Shown in pieces: positions 1 to 11,809 of a stretch of DNA of 64,000 bases. A program made the translations under genes and the position numbers. Position 1 is the stretch's first letter; the number at the start of each line of letters is the position of its first letter. Below the pieces are notes generated by a model. It did not search any database. It was not told where the DNA came from and was given only the letters and a program-made list of their open reading frames with translations. Source of the stretch: Rhizophagus irregularis (taxonomy: Eukaryota; Glomeromycota; Glomeromycetes; Glomerales; Glomeraceae); NCBI RefSeq assembly GCF_026210795.1, contig NC_089432.1:1-64000 (forward strand), read 5' to 3'.

Positions 1-800
1 TAACCCTAACCCTAACCCTAACCCTAACCCTAACCCTAACCCTAACCCTAACCCTAACCCTAACCCTAACCCTAACCCTAACCCTAACCCTAACCCTAAC
101 CCTAACCCTAACCCTAACCCTAACCCTAACCCTAACCCTAACCCTAACCCTAACCCTAACCCTAACCCTAACCCTAACCCTAACCCTAACCCTAACCCTA
201 ACCCTAACCCTAACCCTAACCCTAACCCTAACCCTAACCCTAACCCTAACCCTAACCCTAACCCTAACCCTAACCCTAACCCTAACCCTAACCCTAACCC
301 TAACCCTAACCCTAACCCTAACCCTAACCCTAACCCTAACCCTAACCCTAACCCTAACCCTAACCCTAACCCTAACCCTAACCCTAACCCTAACCCTAAC
401 CCTAACCCTAACCCTAACCCTAACCCTAACCCTAACCCTAACCCTAACCCTAACCCTAACCCTAACCCTAACCCTAACCCTAACCCTAACCCTAACCCTA
501 ACCCTAACCCTAACCCTAACCCTAACCCTAACCCTAACCCTAACCCTAACCCTAACCCTAACCCTAACCCTAACCCTAACCCTAACCCTAACCCTAACCC
601 CTAACCCTAACCCTAACCCTAACCCTAACCCTAACCCTAACCCTAACCCTAACCCCTAACCCTAACCCTAACCCTAACCCTAACCCTAACCCTAACCCTA
701 ACCCTAACCCTAACCCTAACCCTAACCCTAACCCTAACCCTAACCCTAACCCTAACCCTAACCCTAACCCTAACCCTAACCCTAACCCTAACCCTAACCC
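1..800. repeat. Telomere, CCCTAA hexamer array
   Basis: The sequence begins with over 130 uninterrupted CCCTAA units, so the G-rich TTAGGG strand is the minus strand and base 1 is at or near the physical chromosome end. Two slips (an extra C near 600 and near 655) change the phase. No gene is present; the glycine-leucine reading frame across it is an artefact of the hexamer. Confidence 0.99.
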
Positions 801-915
801 TACCAACCCTAACCCTAACCCTAACCCTAACCCTAACCCTAACCCTAACCCAATATAAAGATAACCCTAACCCAATATAAAGATAACCCTAACCCAATAT
901 AAAGATAACCCTAAT
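801..915. repeat. Degenerate telomere and 22-bp subtelomeric variant repeat
   Basis: The hexamer array is broken by TACCAACCC and then gives way to three copies of a 22-bp unit that joins two telomere hexamers to AATATAAAGAT. This marks the proximal telomere boundary. The mixed unit may be a fossil of telomere healing or of telomerase copying an altered template. Confidence 0.9.
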
Positions 916-1890
916 ATCAGTAATTCCGTTATCGGTCAAGGCCAGGATGACCGATAATAAAATTATTGGATATGTATTTACATAAAACAACTGGAGACCT
1001 TTTTCGCGTATCTTATTTATTATTTTATAATAATGCGATCAAAATTTCGTATATCACTAATTATAAAGCCGACTAAAATTTGCGTATCACTATTATAAAG
1101 CGATCAATAACATACATGAAAAAATGTCGCACTTACATGTAACATATACAATAATTATTATTAACATACCATTATTAGCACTTTCATATCTACTTTCTTC
1201 ATCTATATCATATATTTACCATATAAATAATACAAAAGAAAGAAAAAGTTTGTTTACGGTAAGTGCGTATTTAAATAAGCAATAATGTATTGGTTATTAT
1301 AAATAAAAATTTAAAATTGTTGATAAATGAGAAGACAATCGTAAGAAAAAGTAACGATAATCTTTTTTTCATAATCTAATTATAGCTTTCAAAAAAAAAG
1401 TAAATCACGAGTTTAAATCAATAAATCACATAATCTGTATAAACTGGCGATACGTCGTTATAGCGATAAATAACAATTTTCTAATATATATATATAAAAT
1501 TAATATTTAAAAAAATTTATTTTGGTTTACTCTATATCACACGTATCACGTAATATTGGATTACTAATTACCGCCATATGACAGATGTGGCAACAGATAA
1601 GCGTTTCTGCAAGTGTTTTCTTGCCGTTTTCTCCCTTTTCTTTCATTTCGTTCCCCTTCCCATTTTGTTATCCCCTTCCCTTTCGTCTTCCCGTCCCATT
1701 CAACAGTATATGCATAAAAAAATATTTTTTTTTCTTCCAGTCAACAATTACCGTTTAATACTAAAGAAAAAAACGTATTTCGGGTAATTGTTTAACTTGA
1801 ACCGAATATAAATATTCACTTTATTTATGATTATATTTAATTAAAACACGTTAACAAAATAAGCTTTTTTATAAAGTTCTTTCCTTCAAA
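916..1890. other. AT-rich subtelomeric spacer
   Basis: No gene is supported here. There is a short duplicated segment (about 1033-1108, two copies of a motif reading CGTATATCACTAATTATAAAG or close to it) and a pyrimidine-rich stretch at 1610-1740. The open frame at 1578-1787 is pyrimidine-tract translation and is not credible. Confidence 0.6.
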
Positions 1891-2240
1891 TTAAATTCCA
1901 AAAAATTGATCCATATTACCGATAGTTGTTTCAATTGGAGCATAATTTTTTGCATTACTGGCAGACGCCTTACCACCTTCAAATACATTCCAGTTACCAT
2001 CATAACCATTTTTTGCAGCAACACACATTATAATAGATTGCGAAGCAAGATAGTATAAGAACATAATTGTATATCAGGTTTTGAAAGATCAAACATTTTA
2101 AATGATAGATTTGGAAAATGACCTATATTTGGTGCATTCCATGAACTTAAAATAAAATATAAGTTTGTGGTAATGATGCTAAATTTGCCGTTATACGACG
2201 ATTATTATTAGACCCATCATCTGATTTTCGATGCTCACTT
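1891..2240 (-). pseudogene. Eroded protein fragment of unknown family
   Basis: Read on the minus strand, three adjacent frames join into one protein-like segment: a charged stretch ending near SLPQTYILF, then WNAPNIGHFPNLSFKMFDL, then CVAAKNGYDGNWNVFEGG and a natural end at MDQFFGI followed by TAA at 1891-1893. Composition is strongly protein-like (Trp, Gly, Asn, aromatic spacing), unlike the AT-driven frames around it. At least two frameshifts are needed, so it is not functional. I do not recognise the family. It could be the C-terminal end of a host gene or of an integrated viral or mobile gene. Confidence 0.5.
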
Positions 2241-2469
2241 CAGACTGAAAATCTTAAAAATTCCTAATTACCAAATGTAGCGAATCATCAAATATTTAAT
2301 CAAAAATAACAATCAGCTCAAAGTGAATCTTCATAAAGCCCATTCAAACAATCTCTTTTTCAGCACCCACACTGGTGCAGTGCTATAATCGAAATAGCAT
2401 AAGTATCACGGACTGTCGAAGCCCACTTCGATACTTAAATACCGAACTAGTAATCTTGCAAGACGCTAT

Positions 2470-4096
2470 ACCCGTAAGTATTTTATTTATGTTTAACATT
2501 TTTAGTAAAAGTACTAAATAATCTTTTCATTTGCTTGTTTAAAGGGCTTTTTTTAAAAAAATTTTTTTTTATTAGGGAAACATCACTAACGTTTCCTTTA
2601 TTTTTTTTATTGTAGGACTTTCTTGGAAAAACGAAATAAAAGGGTAAGTTTTAAGCATTCCGCTTCAAAACTTTTAAAAAAATTTTATTATTTTTTTTTA
2701 TAAGGAAACATTTTTAACGTTTCCTTTATATCTTTTTTTGGGGGCTTTTTATTTGGGAAATGGAATGCAAAAGATAAGTTTCAAAGCTCCGTTTTAAAAC
2801 TTTTAAAAATTTTTTTCGTTTTTTTTATAAGGAAACGTATCTAACATTTCCTTTATTTTTTTTTTGTAGGTCTTTTGGCTCATTTTCGTTCCAGAATATT
2901 GAAAACTAGAATTTCGAGTCGTACGCTATACTTTGAAACTTTTAAAAAAATAATTTTTTATTTTTCTTTTTGAAACTAACGTTCTATAATTTTTTTTGTA
3001 GGACTCGGTGTATTTGATTTGGAAAACGAAATGGTACGCCTCGAAACTTTTTTAAAAAAAATTTTTCTAAGTTTTTTTAAAACGTTACTAATGTTTCCTA
3101 TAATTTTTTTTTGTAGGTGTTCGGCTTCAGATCTAGATATGATAGTGAATAACTGGATATGGTAAGTTTCGAAGAGTTTCACTTTCTCTTCGAAACTTAA
3201 AATCAATTTTTTATTAAGAGACGTTTGCTAACGTCTCCTTCGTCTCATTTATCATTTTTGTAGGATTGGAGTATTGGCTTTGAGAATTAGAATGTGCACC
3301 ATTCGACAATAAACAATCCAAATCATGTATAACACTTTTATATGAAACAGAATTTTGAAGGTTAACTTCAAAATTTTTTAATTGTTTGTTTTTAACGAAA
3401 CATGACTAACGTTTCATTTTTTTTTCTTCTTTAGGTTCATGGATTCCTAGACGTTTTCTGAACGGGATTTTGAAGGTAAAACTTTGAAATCTTTGATTTT
3501 TTTAAAGAAATGATACTAACGTTTCTTTCTCATTCGTTTTGGTAGAATGGTGAGTTTCGCAATAGACATTGCGAAACTTGTATTTTTTTTTAAAAAACGT
3601 TTACTAACGATTCTTTTCTTATTTTTGTAGGTCTACAGATTTTTGGGTAGACAAAATGGTAAGTTTAACCGTTGTGAAACTCTATTTTATAATTTTTTTT
3701 TAAGAAACGTTGACTAACGTTTCTTTTCTTATTTTGTAGGTTTACGGGTTTTCAGATAAAATGGTGAGTTTCGCAATATCCGTTGCAAAACTTTGATTTT
3801 ATAATTTTTTTTTAAGAAACGTTGACTAACGTTTCTTTTCTTATTTTGTAGCCTACGGATTTTATGTGAGTTTTCAGAACATCCAGTTGCGAAACTTTGA
3901 TTTTATAATTTTTTTTTAAGAAACGTTGACTAACATTTCTTTTCTTATTTTGTAGGTCTACGGGTTTTCAGGTAAAATGGTGAGTTTCACAACATCCGTT
4001 ACGAAACTTTGATTTTTTTTTATTGTTAAAGAAATGTGAGTACATGACTAACATTTTTTTTTCATTTTTTAGGTCTACAGGTTTTCGGTAAGTAGA
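2470..4096 (+). repeat. Intron-like tandem array A (about 13 units, 90-140 bp)
   Basis: Units of about 90-140 bp repeat the order: short GC-richer segment, GTAAGT or GTGAGT, T-rich spacer, a hairpin such as GAAACGTTGACTAACGTTTC, T-run, then TTTGTAGG. The palindrome recurs near 2578, 2830, 3221, 3400, 3510, 3706, 3816 and 3918. Many units also carry an inverted pair just after the donor (AGTTTCGCAAT near 3552 against ATTGCGAAACT). The last unit ends in TTTTCGGTAAGT at 4084-4095 and is interrupted by a MITE. No continuous reading frame runs through the presumptive exons. Confidence 0.85.
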
Positions 4097-4501
4097 ATGG
4101 TTACATAAAGATGTGATATGTAATTATTTTTAGAAGGTTGTAAGGTTGCAACTATTACAACATACATACAACACTTTTGTTGTAATTGCAATACAATATT
4201 ATAATTATTATATAGTATTATAATACTTTTAGTATTGTAATTATTATATAGTGTTGTAATTATTTTTAATTATACAAATATGTATTATAATATATTAATA
4301 ATTATTTCTTTTTATGATGATATTTATTCTATAAAAACTTATTTTTGTAATTTTTATTTTTCAAAAAGAAAATTTTTGAATAATCATAAGTGTTGTAATA
4401 TTACAACACTTTAACTTTAAAAGTAGTAATAGATTGCAACCCTTACTATTACAACATAAGGTAGTAATTATCAATTACATACTACATCTTTATGGTTACA
4501 T
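4097..4501. mobile_element. MITE with 10-bp flanking direct repeat
   Basis: Inverted ends (AAAGATGTGATATGTAATTA on the left, AAAGATGTAGTATGTAATTG on the right strand) bound a 385-bp body at 4107-4491. It is flanked by the direct repeat ATGGTTACAT at 4097-4106 and 4492-4501. Because the repeat starts and ends with AT, the true target duplication could be 8 to 10 bp, so hAT or Mutator-like origin cannot be separated. The interior is rich in TTGTAATA motifs and has no gene. Confidence 0.75.
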
Positions 4502-4847
4502 TCCCACCTTGTTATTGTTGTATCACCAGGGGCGCTATGTCAACGGAAATTTAGTATGTTGATCGCTTAAAAATCATGGAAATCCAATTATAACAAGAGG
4601 GATTAATTTTTAAACATTTGACAATTTACATTACTGAGAAATATCAATTTGTAGTGTAGTAGGACCCCGAACATTATATATAAAACTCAGATCTAAACTC
4701 AGATTTTTTAATATAACTTTATACACATAGTTTTATTAAAAGCTTTATACAAAATCGGCATATAAGTTTAAATTTTACTATAAAATATACAATTTCAGAT
4801 CTGAGTTTATGTAAAATCAAATTTTTATTTAATATTTAATAATTACA

Positions 4848-7800
4848 TCAGTTTTGTGTAATTATACAAATTATTTCTTCTTTTTTAAAAAAATTGTAGC
4901 AAGCTTTTGCTTTATCTAATAATTGAAGAGTATTGTCAAATATCTGTATATCCTGCATATCTAAATGATAAAGAACATTTTTTGGACACTGATGTGTAAT
5001 TAAAATATGACCTCCTTCAATCTCAGCTGAAAAAATATTGCGAATAGGAGTAAAAACTTTTAGAGTTAAATATGATATATTTTCAATATCTGTAATTGGT
5101 TCCTGATTATAAAAATGATATCTATATGCTTCGTAAAAACTAGAAATTACTTGTCCAATACAAAGTTGTATTCCATAATAAGCTATAACATAATCTTGTT
5201 CATTAAGAGGATTGTCCTGATTAATATTTGCAAATTCTATATTTTTAACTATAAATAAAATTGAATTAAAAAATTAAAATTTTAATAAATATTAATATAA
5301 AGAAATTTAAACTTACTTAAATTTCGATTACTAGATAAAATTTTTTGCCGTTTATTTGATTGTTCTTTTTCGTAAAAATTGGCAATAGATTGACTTATAA
5401 GTTTTCGTTCATTCTTTCATCTTTTTTCTCGTTGTTTAATAAACCGCATTTCAGCATTTTCATTTTTAGTAAAAAATGAAACAATATGATTTGCTTGATT
5501 AGGATTAATTGAAGTTGAATTGATTATTCTTGTATTATTTGTCTTGATTGTCCGTTCAATATTACGAGAAGTATATGCATTATGCTTTTCACGTCGATAA
5601 ATCATTTCTTGAAAATCAATTCTATTTTTAGTAACAAATATCATATCATCGAAATCTTAAAATAATTTAAAAAAAAAAAATTTAGATTTTTCTAAAAAGC
5701 AAGTTTTAATATATATAATAAAATATAGCAACCTGTGCTGATTGTATTTTCTGTTTCTTCTAAATCAATAAAAGAAAGTTGTTTTCTACATTCATTTAAA
5801 GATGAGTTTCTATTTTCTTCATCTATATTCATTTCATTTCTTTCATTTTCTCTCTGTCTTAAAAGGTCCACTTCTTTAACAGCATGACTAATTACTTGAG
5901 AAAGGCTACTATTTAATAGATTTTTATTCGAATTCTCACTATCCTGCATATTTTCATCATTTGAACCAGAAATTTCCATATCATTAGAAGTTATTAAGAC
6001 ATATGGCCAAAATGAATTAATAGGTACAATGTCAAGTGTTAACATTCCCAAATATTCGGCAATATTGCATGCTATTTGACGTGATTGATCAAATATACGA
6101 TGAATTTGATCATCATCTGGCCAGGTTCGTAACAGATTAATTTGATCATTTTCGATAAAATTTTGATTATATTCGAATTGGTACCCTAAAATAAGTTGAA
6201 TAAATTAATTTTATATATACTGATATATATTATAACACATATAAAAAAGTGTTTCCTTCACCTTCACACACAGATTTATCTTTATTAAAAGATATTTCCT
6301 TTGAGTTTAATGCTTTTGTATAGTGACCTATTTTCAGTACCATTTCTAACAACTCTGTGAAGTCAAAATCAACATTAATCTGTCGTGCTGCATCAAAAAA
6401 ATGCTCACACTGTCACACATTTCCAAACTATGTATCTAAGGAACAAGAGGATATTGATTATAGAAATCTCTATGAGCTTTTACAAGTAAAACCATTGATT
6501 CAGCTAGTGAAGTAAGTATTGCAAATGTTTGAAGTGCAATAAAGTTTTGGTTGATAGAAATAAATTCAGGGTATTTTCATGCTAATGTGTTTATATGGAA
6601 TCGCCAAATTTGTAAAAAAAAATAGGATATCATCACCATTCTTATTCGTTCAATAGGGGTAATATTTCGATTCAAATAACTGTCAACTAATTCGCCTACA
6701 TCATCAATAAAAGGTAATTAATTTCAATTCATCATTTTATCATAAAATGTTTGAATATTTACCAATTATAAATAAATATATAAATGTTCCTTCAAATTCA
6801 GGTTTAATTTCATTATTAGAATCGAGACAACACATCAGATTTTTAGGACAGAAAATTTGATAAGCAGCGCCATCGTCTTGTCGATCAAGTTTATATATGT
6901 CACTTTTATACATAGGACTTTCAGAGTGAATGAGCAATTTCGCAAAATGTCCAAATCCCACAGTAGAACGATTAAGTGTAAGAACCCGTGCACCTGACAT
7001 TGCTGCATTATGTCCCATTTTCTTTGCATGTTTGGGATCCTGGATTCGTATTACTGGTCTGACATTTGGAAAAATTGGACAATTAAAATCAATATTGTAT
7101 GGTGCGTAACTTATTCTAAGTCTACTGGGAGTTGATATTTGTTGAACTTGGGTTTGCGCATTAAATTCAACTTGTGCACCATCAGAGCCAATCGAAATTA
7201 TGTGTAACTTAAGTTCTTGTGCAAAAGCTGAGAGTAATTTATAGCAGCGTTTTCGGTACTTGAAATTCGAACAAACGACTCAAACGACAAGTCATTTGTC
7301 ATTTGTCATTTGCAACTCAAATGACCTGTCATTTAAGTCATTTGAAAAATATTAAATATTCTGAGAATTTTTATTAATTATTTTGTTTATTTTAATTAAG
7401 AAAACAAAAATATTAAAACAAAATTGGTTTAATATATATAATCAAAAAAGTTCCAATAGTAGTAAAGATTTTTTAATCACGTGATTTTGTTATTATTTTA
7501 CAGGTTATTATTTGTTAATAATATTATTATAGACAGGATTATTTCACTTATAATTATTTCACTAATGATCATTTTATCCACACAGATAAAAGTTAATTGA
7601 TTTTGCAATAAAATATTTAACTGTAACACATGTAGTGGATACTATTTTTCACCATTTTATATATAATTGTTGTCTTTATTTAATCATAAGATGGCCATAA
7701 TATTTATTTATGCATATAATTATATAATAAAATTATATATAATAAATAACATATCAGATATTATCACTTTAATAATTATGGTTGTGTTATTTATTATTTT

Positions 7801-9773
7801 CAGATTACAGTAAAAAATAAATAATTTGGTGAAATTGATTCTGTTTGTGATTATTTCGATTATGTCCTTCTTTTTTTGTACATCACGTGATTATAAATTG
7901 TCCAATAATCTTTAAATATTTTAATAACAAATGACCAAATGACAAAGGACGCAAATGACAGTCAAATGATACCCAATCATTTGGCATTTGTCATTTCGTG
8001 AATAATTCAACCAAATGACTCCTAATCCGAAAAATGGTCAAATGACCAGGTCATTTCCGAACACTGATTTATGTATATCCAATATTGATTCTGTTTTATC
8101 AGATCCAAGATTAGGAAGAAGGCCAATAATAACAGAAGAAAATTTCGGCGATGGGACCTAATAATTATGTGATTTAAGTTATCAACTGGTATTAACCCTA
8201 ATGAATTATTAATCTCAATTTTAACTTACTTGTAATATATATGCTCTCACATATTTGGCAACAGCATTATTTTCTTTAATTTTATTAATTGTGATTGAAA
8301 TATCATCATATGTATTAATATTTGTTTCATTATTTGAAAATGTAGAGCCAATAATACATCCCATTTGTGATGAATATCGAAGACGAGGTCTTAATTTAGT
8401 ATTGTCTGACATGGTCGCAATTGGCCTATTATAACCAACAGAGTCCAAAAATCGTTTGAACCAAACCACATTTTCAAAACAGAGAGTTGGATTTGTTAGC
8501 ATGTCTTCAGAATTAGAACGCAAACGCCTAAAAGTAAGAAATCGTTGTTATAACATATGTAATATATTTATTATACAATAAATATATGTTTTCATACCTA
8601 ATATTTTGAATTGTTAACCCCTCTAGATTTTGCCGGAATAAATCTAATACACGAGGACTATAGGTACCAAGAATCACAAGAAAATTTTTAAACTCCTCGT
8701 TATATTTCAAATTTCGTGTAGTTATATTTTTTTCTTTTCGAATTACAGCTTGTAGCATGATATTACAAAGACCCTCAAAAACTGGCTTTTTATCAAAAGC
8801 ACCTTAGATTCCTTTTTCTGCCAATTTTAGCCAAACATCAGATACTATATTGGATTCGTTATCTTTGATTATTGACCAAATGATAGTAAAGTCAGAATAC
8901 TTCAGGTAATTTTTTAGAGGGTCATTTTCGAAATAATGTTTTGGGGTATGTTTTAGCTTTGAAGTGAGTGGTTTTACTATAGCAATTCGATTTTGTAAAA
9001 TTTTATTATATTTTAAACTAAAACACTCATTACAAATCGTTTGATTAGTATATCCCTCACATTTCATAGAACGAACACAATTACCTTGATTGAATTAATA
9101 AAAAATAATTAATCAAAACTTTCTTGTATTATTATACAACTAAAAACAGGGTTGACTTACAATCACGATCAATTTTCCATACTGCTTCTGCATATAATTG
9201 ACGATTCAACCAACATTTTTGTGAACAATCCAATTTCTTACGTGAAAAATTTTTTGGAAAAAGATTTGGAAAAAGTTCCTTTGCAATAACTTCAACTCTT
9301 CTGGTTCCACCAAATTGAGCAGGAGTACGACTGACATATTTAAAGATAACATTAGATCTAAGTCCAGGACAAGGTTTTCGTTTATTTTTTGATGAGGTTA
9401 TCATATCATCATCACTTAAAATTTCATCTTCACAATCAGTTTCCACATCACTTATTTCGTCAACATTAAACAAATCATCGTCATCCATTTTTTCATCATC
9501 ATCACTTTCCCATTCTTCAGCACTGCTAACATCATCATTTTTAATTTTTTTTGATTTAGAAACTGGTTTAAAATAATTTAGGATTGACTGAACTCCTTGC
9601 TTAGCCAAACATCCTTTACCGTCAACATGAATATTTAAAAAAGTTTCATCATAGCGATGACTCAGTTTGATAGCTTTGCCACAACAACAAATAACTTTTT
9701 TCATTCGAACAATATGAGCACAATATGGATGTTTTGCAAGTCTCTCTTTACTATATTTCCAAGGTAGTGGCAT
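4848..9773 (-). pseudogene. Transposase-like gene of the 5.6-kb element, disrupted
   Basis: The start ATG is at 9773. The N-terminus has a Cys/His cluster (CCCGK, then a His-x-Asp and GKGC) resembling a zinc-binding module, followed by an acidic stretch of Asp/Glu and Ser. Exons continue through GT-AG introns (for example donors at about 9155, 8590 and 8232). Conserved-looking blocks in order are RTPAQFGGTRRVEVIAKELF, MSDNTKLRPRLRYS, IISIGSDGAQVEFNAQ and IQDPKHAKK, an arrangement like an RNase H-fold transposase with spaced acidic residues. The last exon ends at 4848-4850. A TAA at 8804-8806 interrupts the frame, and an 822-bp MITE at 7245-8066 splits it. The exact superfamily is inferred. 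It is probably dead but not old, since few other lesions are seen. Confidence 0.75.
7245..8066. mobile_element. 822-bp hAT-like MITE inside the transposase gene
   Basis: Ends begin CAGCGTTTTCGG on the left and, on the opposite strand at the right, CAGTGTTCGG. The flanks are ATTTATAG (7237-7244) and ATTTATGT (8067-8074), a 6-of-8 match typical of an ageing hAT duplication. Subterminal regions (7275-7345 and 7925-8056) are packed with GTCATTTG/CAAATGAC motifs, the kind of repeat bound by hAT transposases. The middle is AT-rich and codes for nothing. Joining the outer flanks across one copy of the duplication puts the surrounding transposase back in frame, which supports these boundaries. Confidence 0.85.
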
Positions 9774-10231
9774 TTTTCAAGAAAAATGTATAATAAATTT
9801 TTTTTTTCTGATCCATTTTTTTTTATTTTTACAGTAAGACAAGTAAGACAATAATCGTAGAATTAGAGTATTGTAGTGAACTTGTATAAACAAATCCCCT
9901 ATTCGTAAACAAAATCCCCTATTTGTAAACAAATCCCCTATTCGATCTATAATTTTTGAAAAGCGTGTGAATTTTTTTTAGATAAATGTTTATTTTATTT
10001 CGCTTTATATATACATATATATTTATTTATTTATTATATAATACTTTATACAAAATAAAATCTAACTTGCTTTAAAAATCATCATTATTATACAAACAAA
10101 TATCTGACTTATCGAATAATTACCAATTGGCTATACAAATTCAAACACATGACTTATCGGAAAATTACATAGTAAGTCTATACAAAATCGGATCCCAGTA
10201 TTATATATAATGTTCGGGGTCCTAGTGTAGT

Positions 10232-10555
10232 TAGATAATGAGTGTATTTAATGTATTGTACTATATATATAAATAAATTTACAATATTTTACGATTAATA
10301 AAATTTTTGTTAATAAATTTATCATACGATAACTAAAAAATACCATTGCTATACGTGTTTTTAATATCAATATACATGTTTTTATACATTATATACACGT
10401 TATTAAACTAGTGTTGTTTTACTGTATGTTGTTTTACACATAAAACACTGTTGCACTACGTGTTTTTCAACATTTTTAAGTGGTGTTGATTGACAAAGAG
10501 TTCATATCTCTACACTTTTTGGTGTTGAACAACATATGGCGTTTTTCAACACTTT
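10232..10555. other. AT-rich spacer
   Basis: No gene or RNA is visible. The tract contains several GTGTTG and TTTTTCAACA motifs in both orientations (10395-10570), probably the worn ends of a small inverted-repeat element. Confidence 0.4.
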
Positions 10556-10559
10556 ATAC

Positions 10560-10860
10560 GTCTGTTTAAAACTTGTTGATGTCACAGGATATCTCGGCTG
10601 CTTCCAAATTACATGGCCCCTCCTCAAATTCTCCTACTACTACTACTTCTTCACAATTGCACAACTCTTCTTTGGTGACAGTTTCTTAGAATTCCTGGAT
10701 TTCTTGGATATCCTCTTCTATAATTCGGGGTGGATCATAGATCTTGCACTTGGATTTTCTGCGCCGCTTAACAGTTCAACCTCTTAGGATTTCTTTCTGA
10801 TAACGGACTGGATTTTTGGATGTTGGATAGTTGACTCACACTGGCCTTCGGGTAAAGTTG
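10560..10860 (-). pseudogene. Fragment of an acidic protein, unknown
   Basis: On the minus strand a basic run (KRRRKSK) is followed by a stretch rich in Glu, Asp and Ile, one stop, then CNCEEVVVVGEFEEG. A second frame upstream reads SQLSNIQKSSPLSERNPKR. The bias toward Glu, Pro and Ser codons is coding-like, while the opposite-strand frame at 10536-10787 is a hydrophobic shadow. Frameshift and stop show decay. The family is unknown. Confidence 0.35.
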
Positions 10861-11071
10861 GGGTATGCGATTCTGTAATAATTTAGTTTTCTTTGCTTTA
10901 ATTTTATTTTAATTTAGATTTCTTTATTTGTATGAGTCGTGAAGCTACTTTTTATTTTTTATAAGTTTATTTTCTTATTTTTGTAATATTGTTCGATCAT
11001 TCTTTCGAAATTAAAATATAAATAAAAGATAAAGTCAAAAGACTGTTTGCACAGGAAAAGGATAAAACTAC

Positions 11072-11349
11072 CACCATTCGATTCGTCTCAATGAGACGAT
11101 TCTAACAAGCTATAATACATCTTTGTACGATTATTAGATGCCAAGTTATTTAATATATTCTTTATATAACTGTGATTATAAATGGTTCTTTTTAATATAA
11201 AATTTTTGAGGATAGGTGTGATAGTGACTATAGATAGATTGTGACTATATAGGATAGATTTTAATAATAAAGTGTTTTGAACATTCAACTGGTATGACTA
11301 TATAGTAGAATGTGACTATAACGGGAATGACTATAGAGGGAGTTGACTG
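11072..11349. mobile_element. Degraded Tc1/mariner-like MITE remnant
   Basis: The right end, read on the minus strand, is TACAGTCAACTCCCTCTATA, followed by repeats of GACTATA/TATAGTC through 11217-11349. A CAGTC...CCCTCT terminus next to a TA matches the pogo/Tc1 type also seen at 33414-34776. No clean left end is present. At 11075-11100 there is a short piece of the TAGCTCATTGG fold-back family. The insertion cuts the 3' part of the F-box gene. Confidence 0.55.
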
Positions 11350-11742
11350 TATATGCAGGATTTCACTTAGCAAATCTCTAACATCACCTTTTTCACCATA
11401 GTATTGATAATCTTTTATGCTAAGTTCCTGGATATTGGGATAAGCTTGTAGCATTTTTACAATACAGATGGGCCATAATTTTACTTCATCTATATTAAGC
11501 TTTCTGATATATTTTCCGCATACTGTTTCTGGTTTTGTAAGATGTTTATACATTTGGAACTCCTTCACATTATAGCGGTTATAAAGGTCTACTTCACCCC
11601 ATAGGAGAGAGTTTGCTACTATAGCCCATTTTCGACACACTAAAGCATATTTTTGAAGATAATACCAACGGTAGTAAATGCCTTCATATGTAGTTTTGAA
11701 TATCTTTTCTAAAAGTTCAGAAGGTAAGCTATTATTTGTCAT
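11350..11742 (-). pseudogene. F-box protein, truncated at its 3' end
   Basis: The ATG at 11742 starts MTNNSLPSELLEKIF, a textbook F-box opening (LPxELLxxIF), followed by YALVCRKWAIVANSLLW, which is the second half of the roughly 45-residue F-box (Cys-Arg-x-Trp). F-box proteins link substrates to SCF ubiquitin ligases through Skp1. After it come about 80 residues with leucine-rich-repeat spacing (IRKLNIDEV, YPNIQELSIKDY). Normal family members in these fungi run to several hundred residues; this copy stops after about 130 codons at the MITE border near 11350, where the frame continues into MITE sequence. It is a fragment, with F-box identity fairly certain. Confidence 0.75.
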
Positions 11743-11809
11743 GGTATCTCATATAAGATATTGATGAAGAAATTTTATTTAATTAAATTTTTTCTTAGAA
11801 TAAGATAAT

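Larger units (their letters stand above)
4661..10223 (-). mobile_element. 5.6-kb TIR transposon, P-like by target duplication
   Basis: The left end reads AGGACCCCGAACATTATATA and the right end is its inverted copy (10201-10223). A perfect 8-bp direct repeat, AGTGTAGT, lies just outside both ends (4653-4660 and 10224-10231). The interior holds one multi-exon transposase-like gene on the minus strand. Eight-bp duplications and the RNase H-like motif order of that gene are compatible with the P/THAP9 or hAT groups; the terminus differs from typical hAT. Between the gene and the right TIR there is a threefold 19-20 bp repeat (about 9889-9955) built on CAAATCCCCTATTCG. The same terminal motif recurs in the MITE at 50686-51833. 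Confidence 0.85.

Noticed and set aside
594-806. Glycine-leucine and valine-arginine repeat peptide
   Set aside because: It is a reading of the telomere hexamers and not a gene.
2470-4096. Array A as a CRISPR array
   Set aside because: Repeat and spacer lengths vary, the sequence is eukaryotic, spacers are related to each other and no cas genes exist.
10536-10787. Plus-strand hydrophobic 83-codon frame
   Set aside because: The opposite strand shows better coding character (acidic, charged), so this frame is its shadow.
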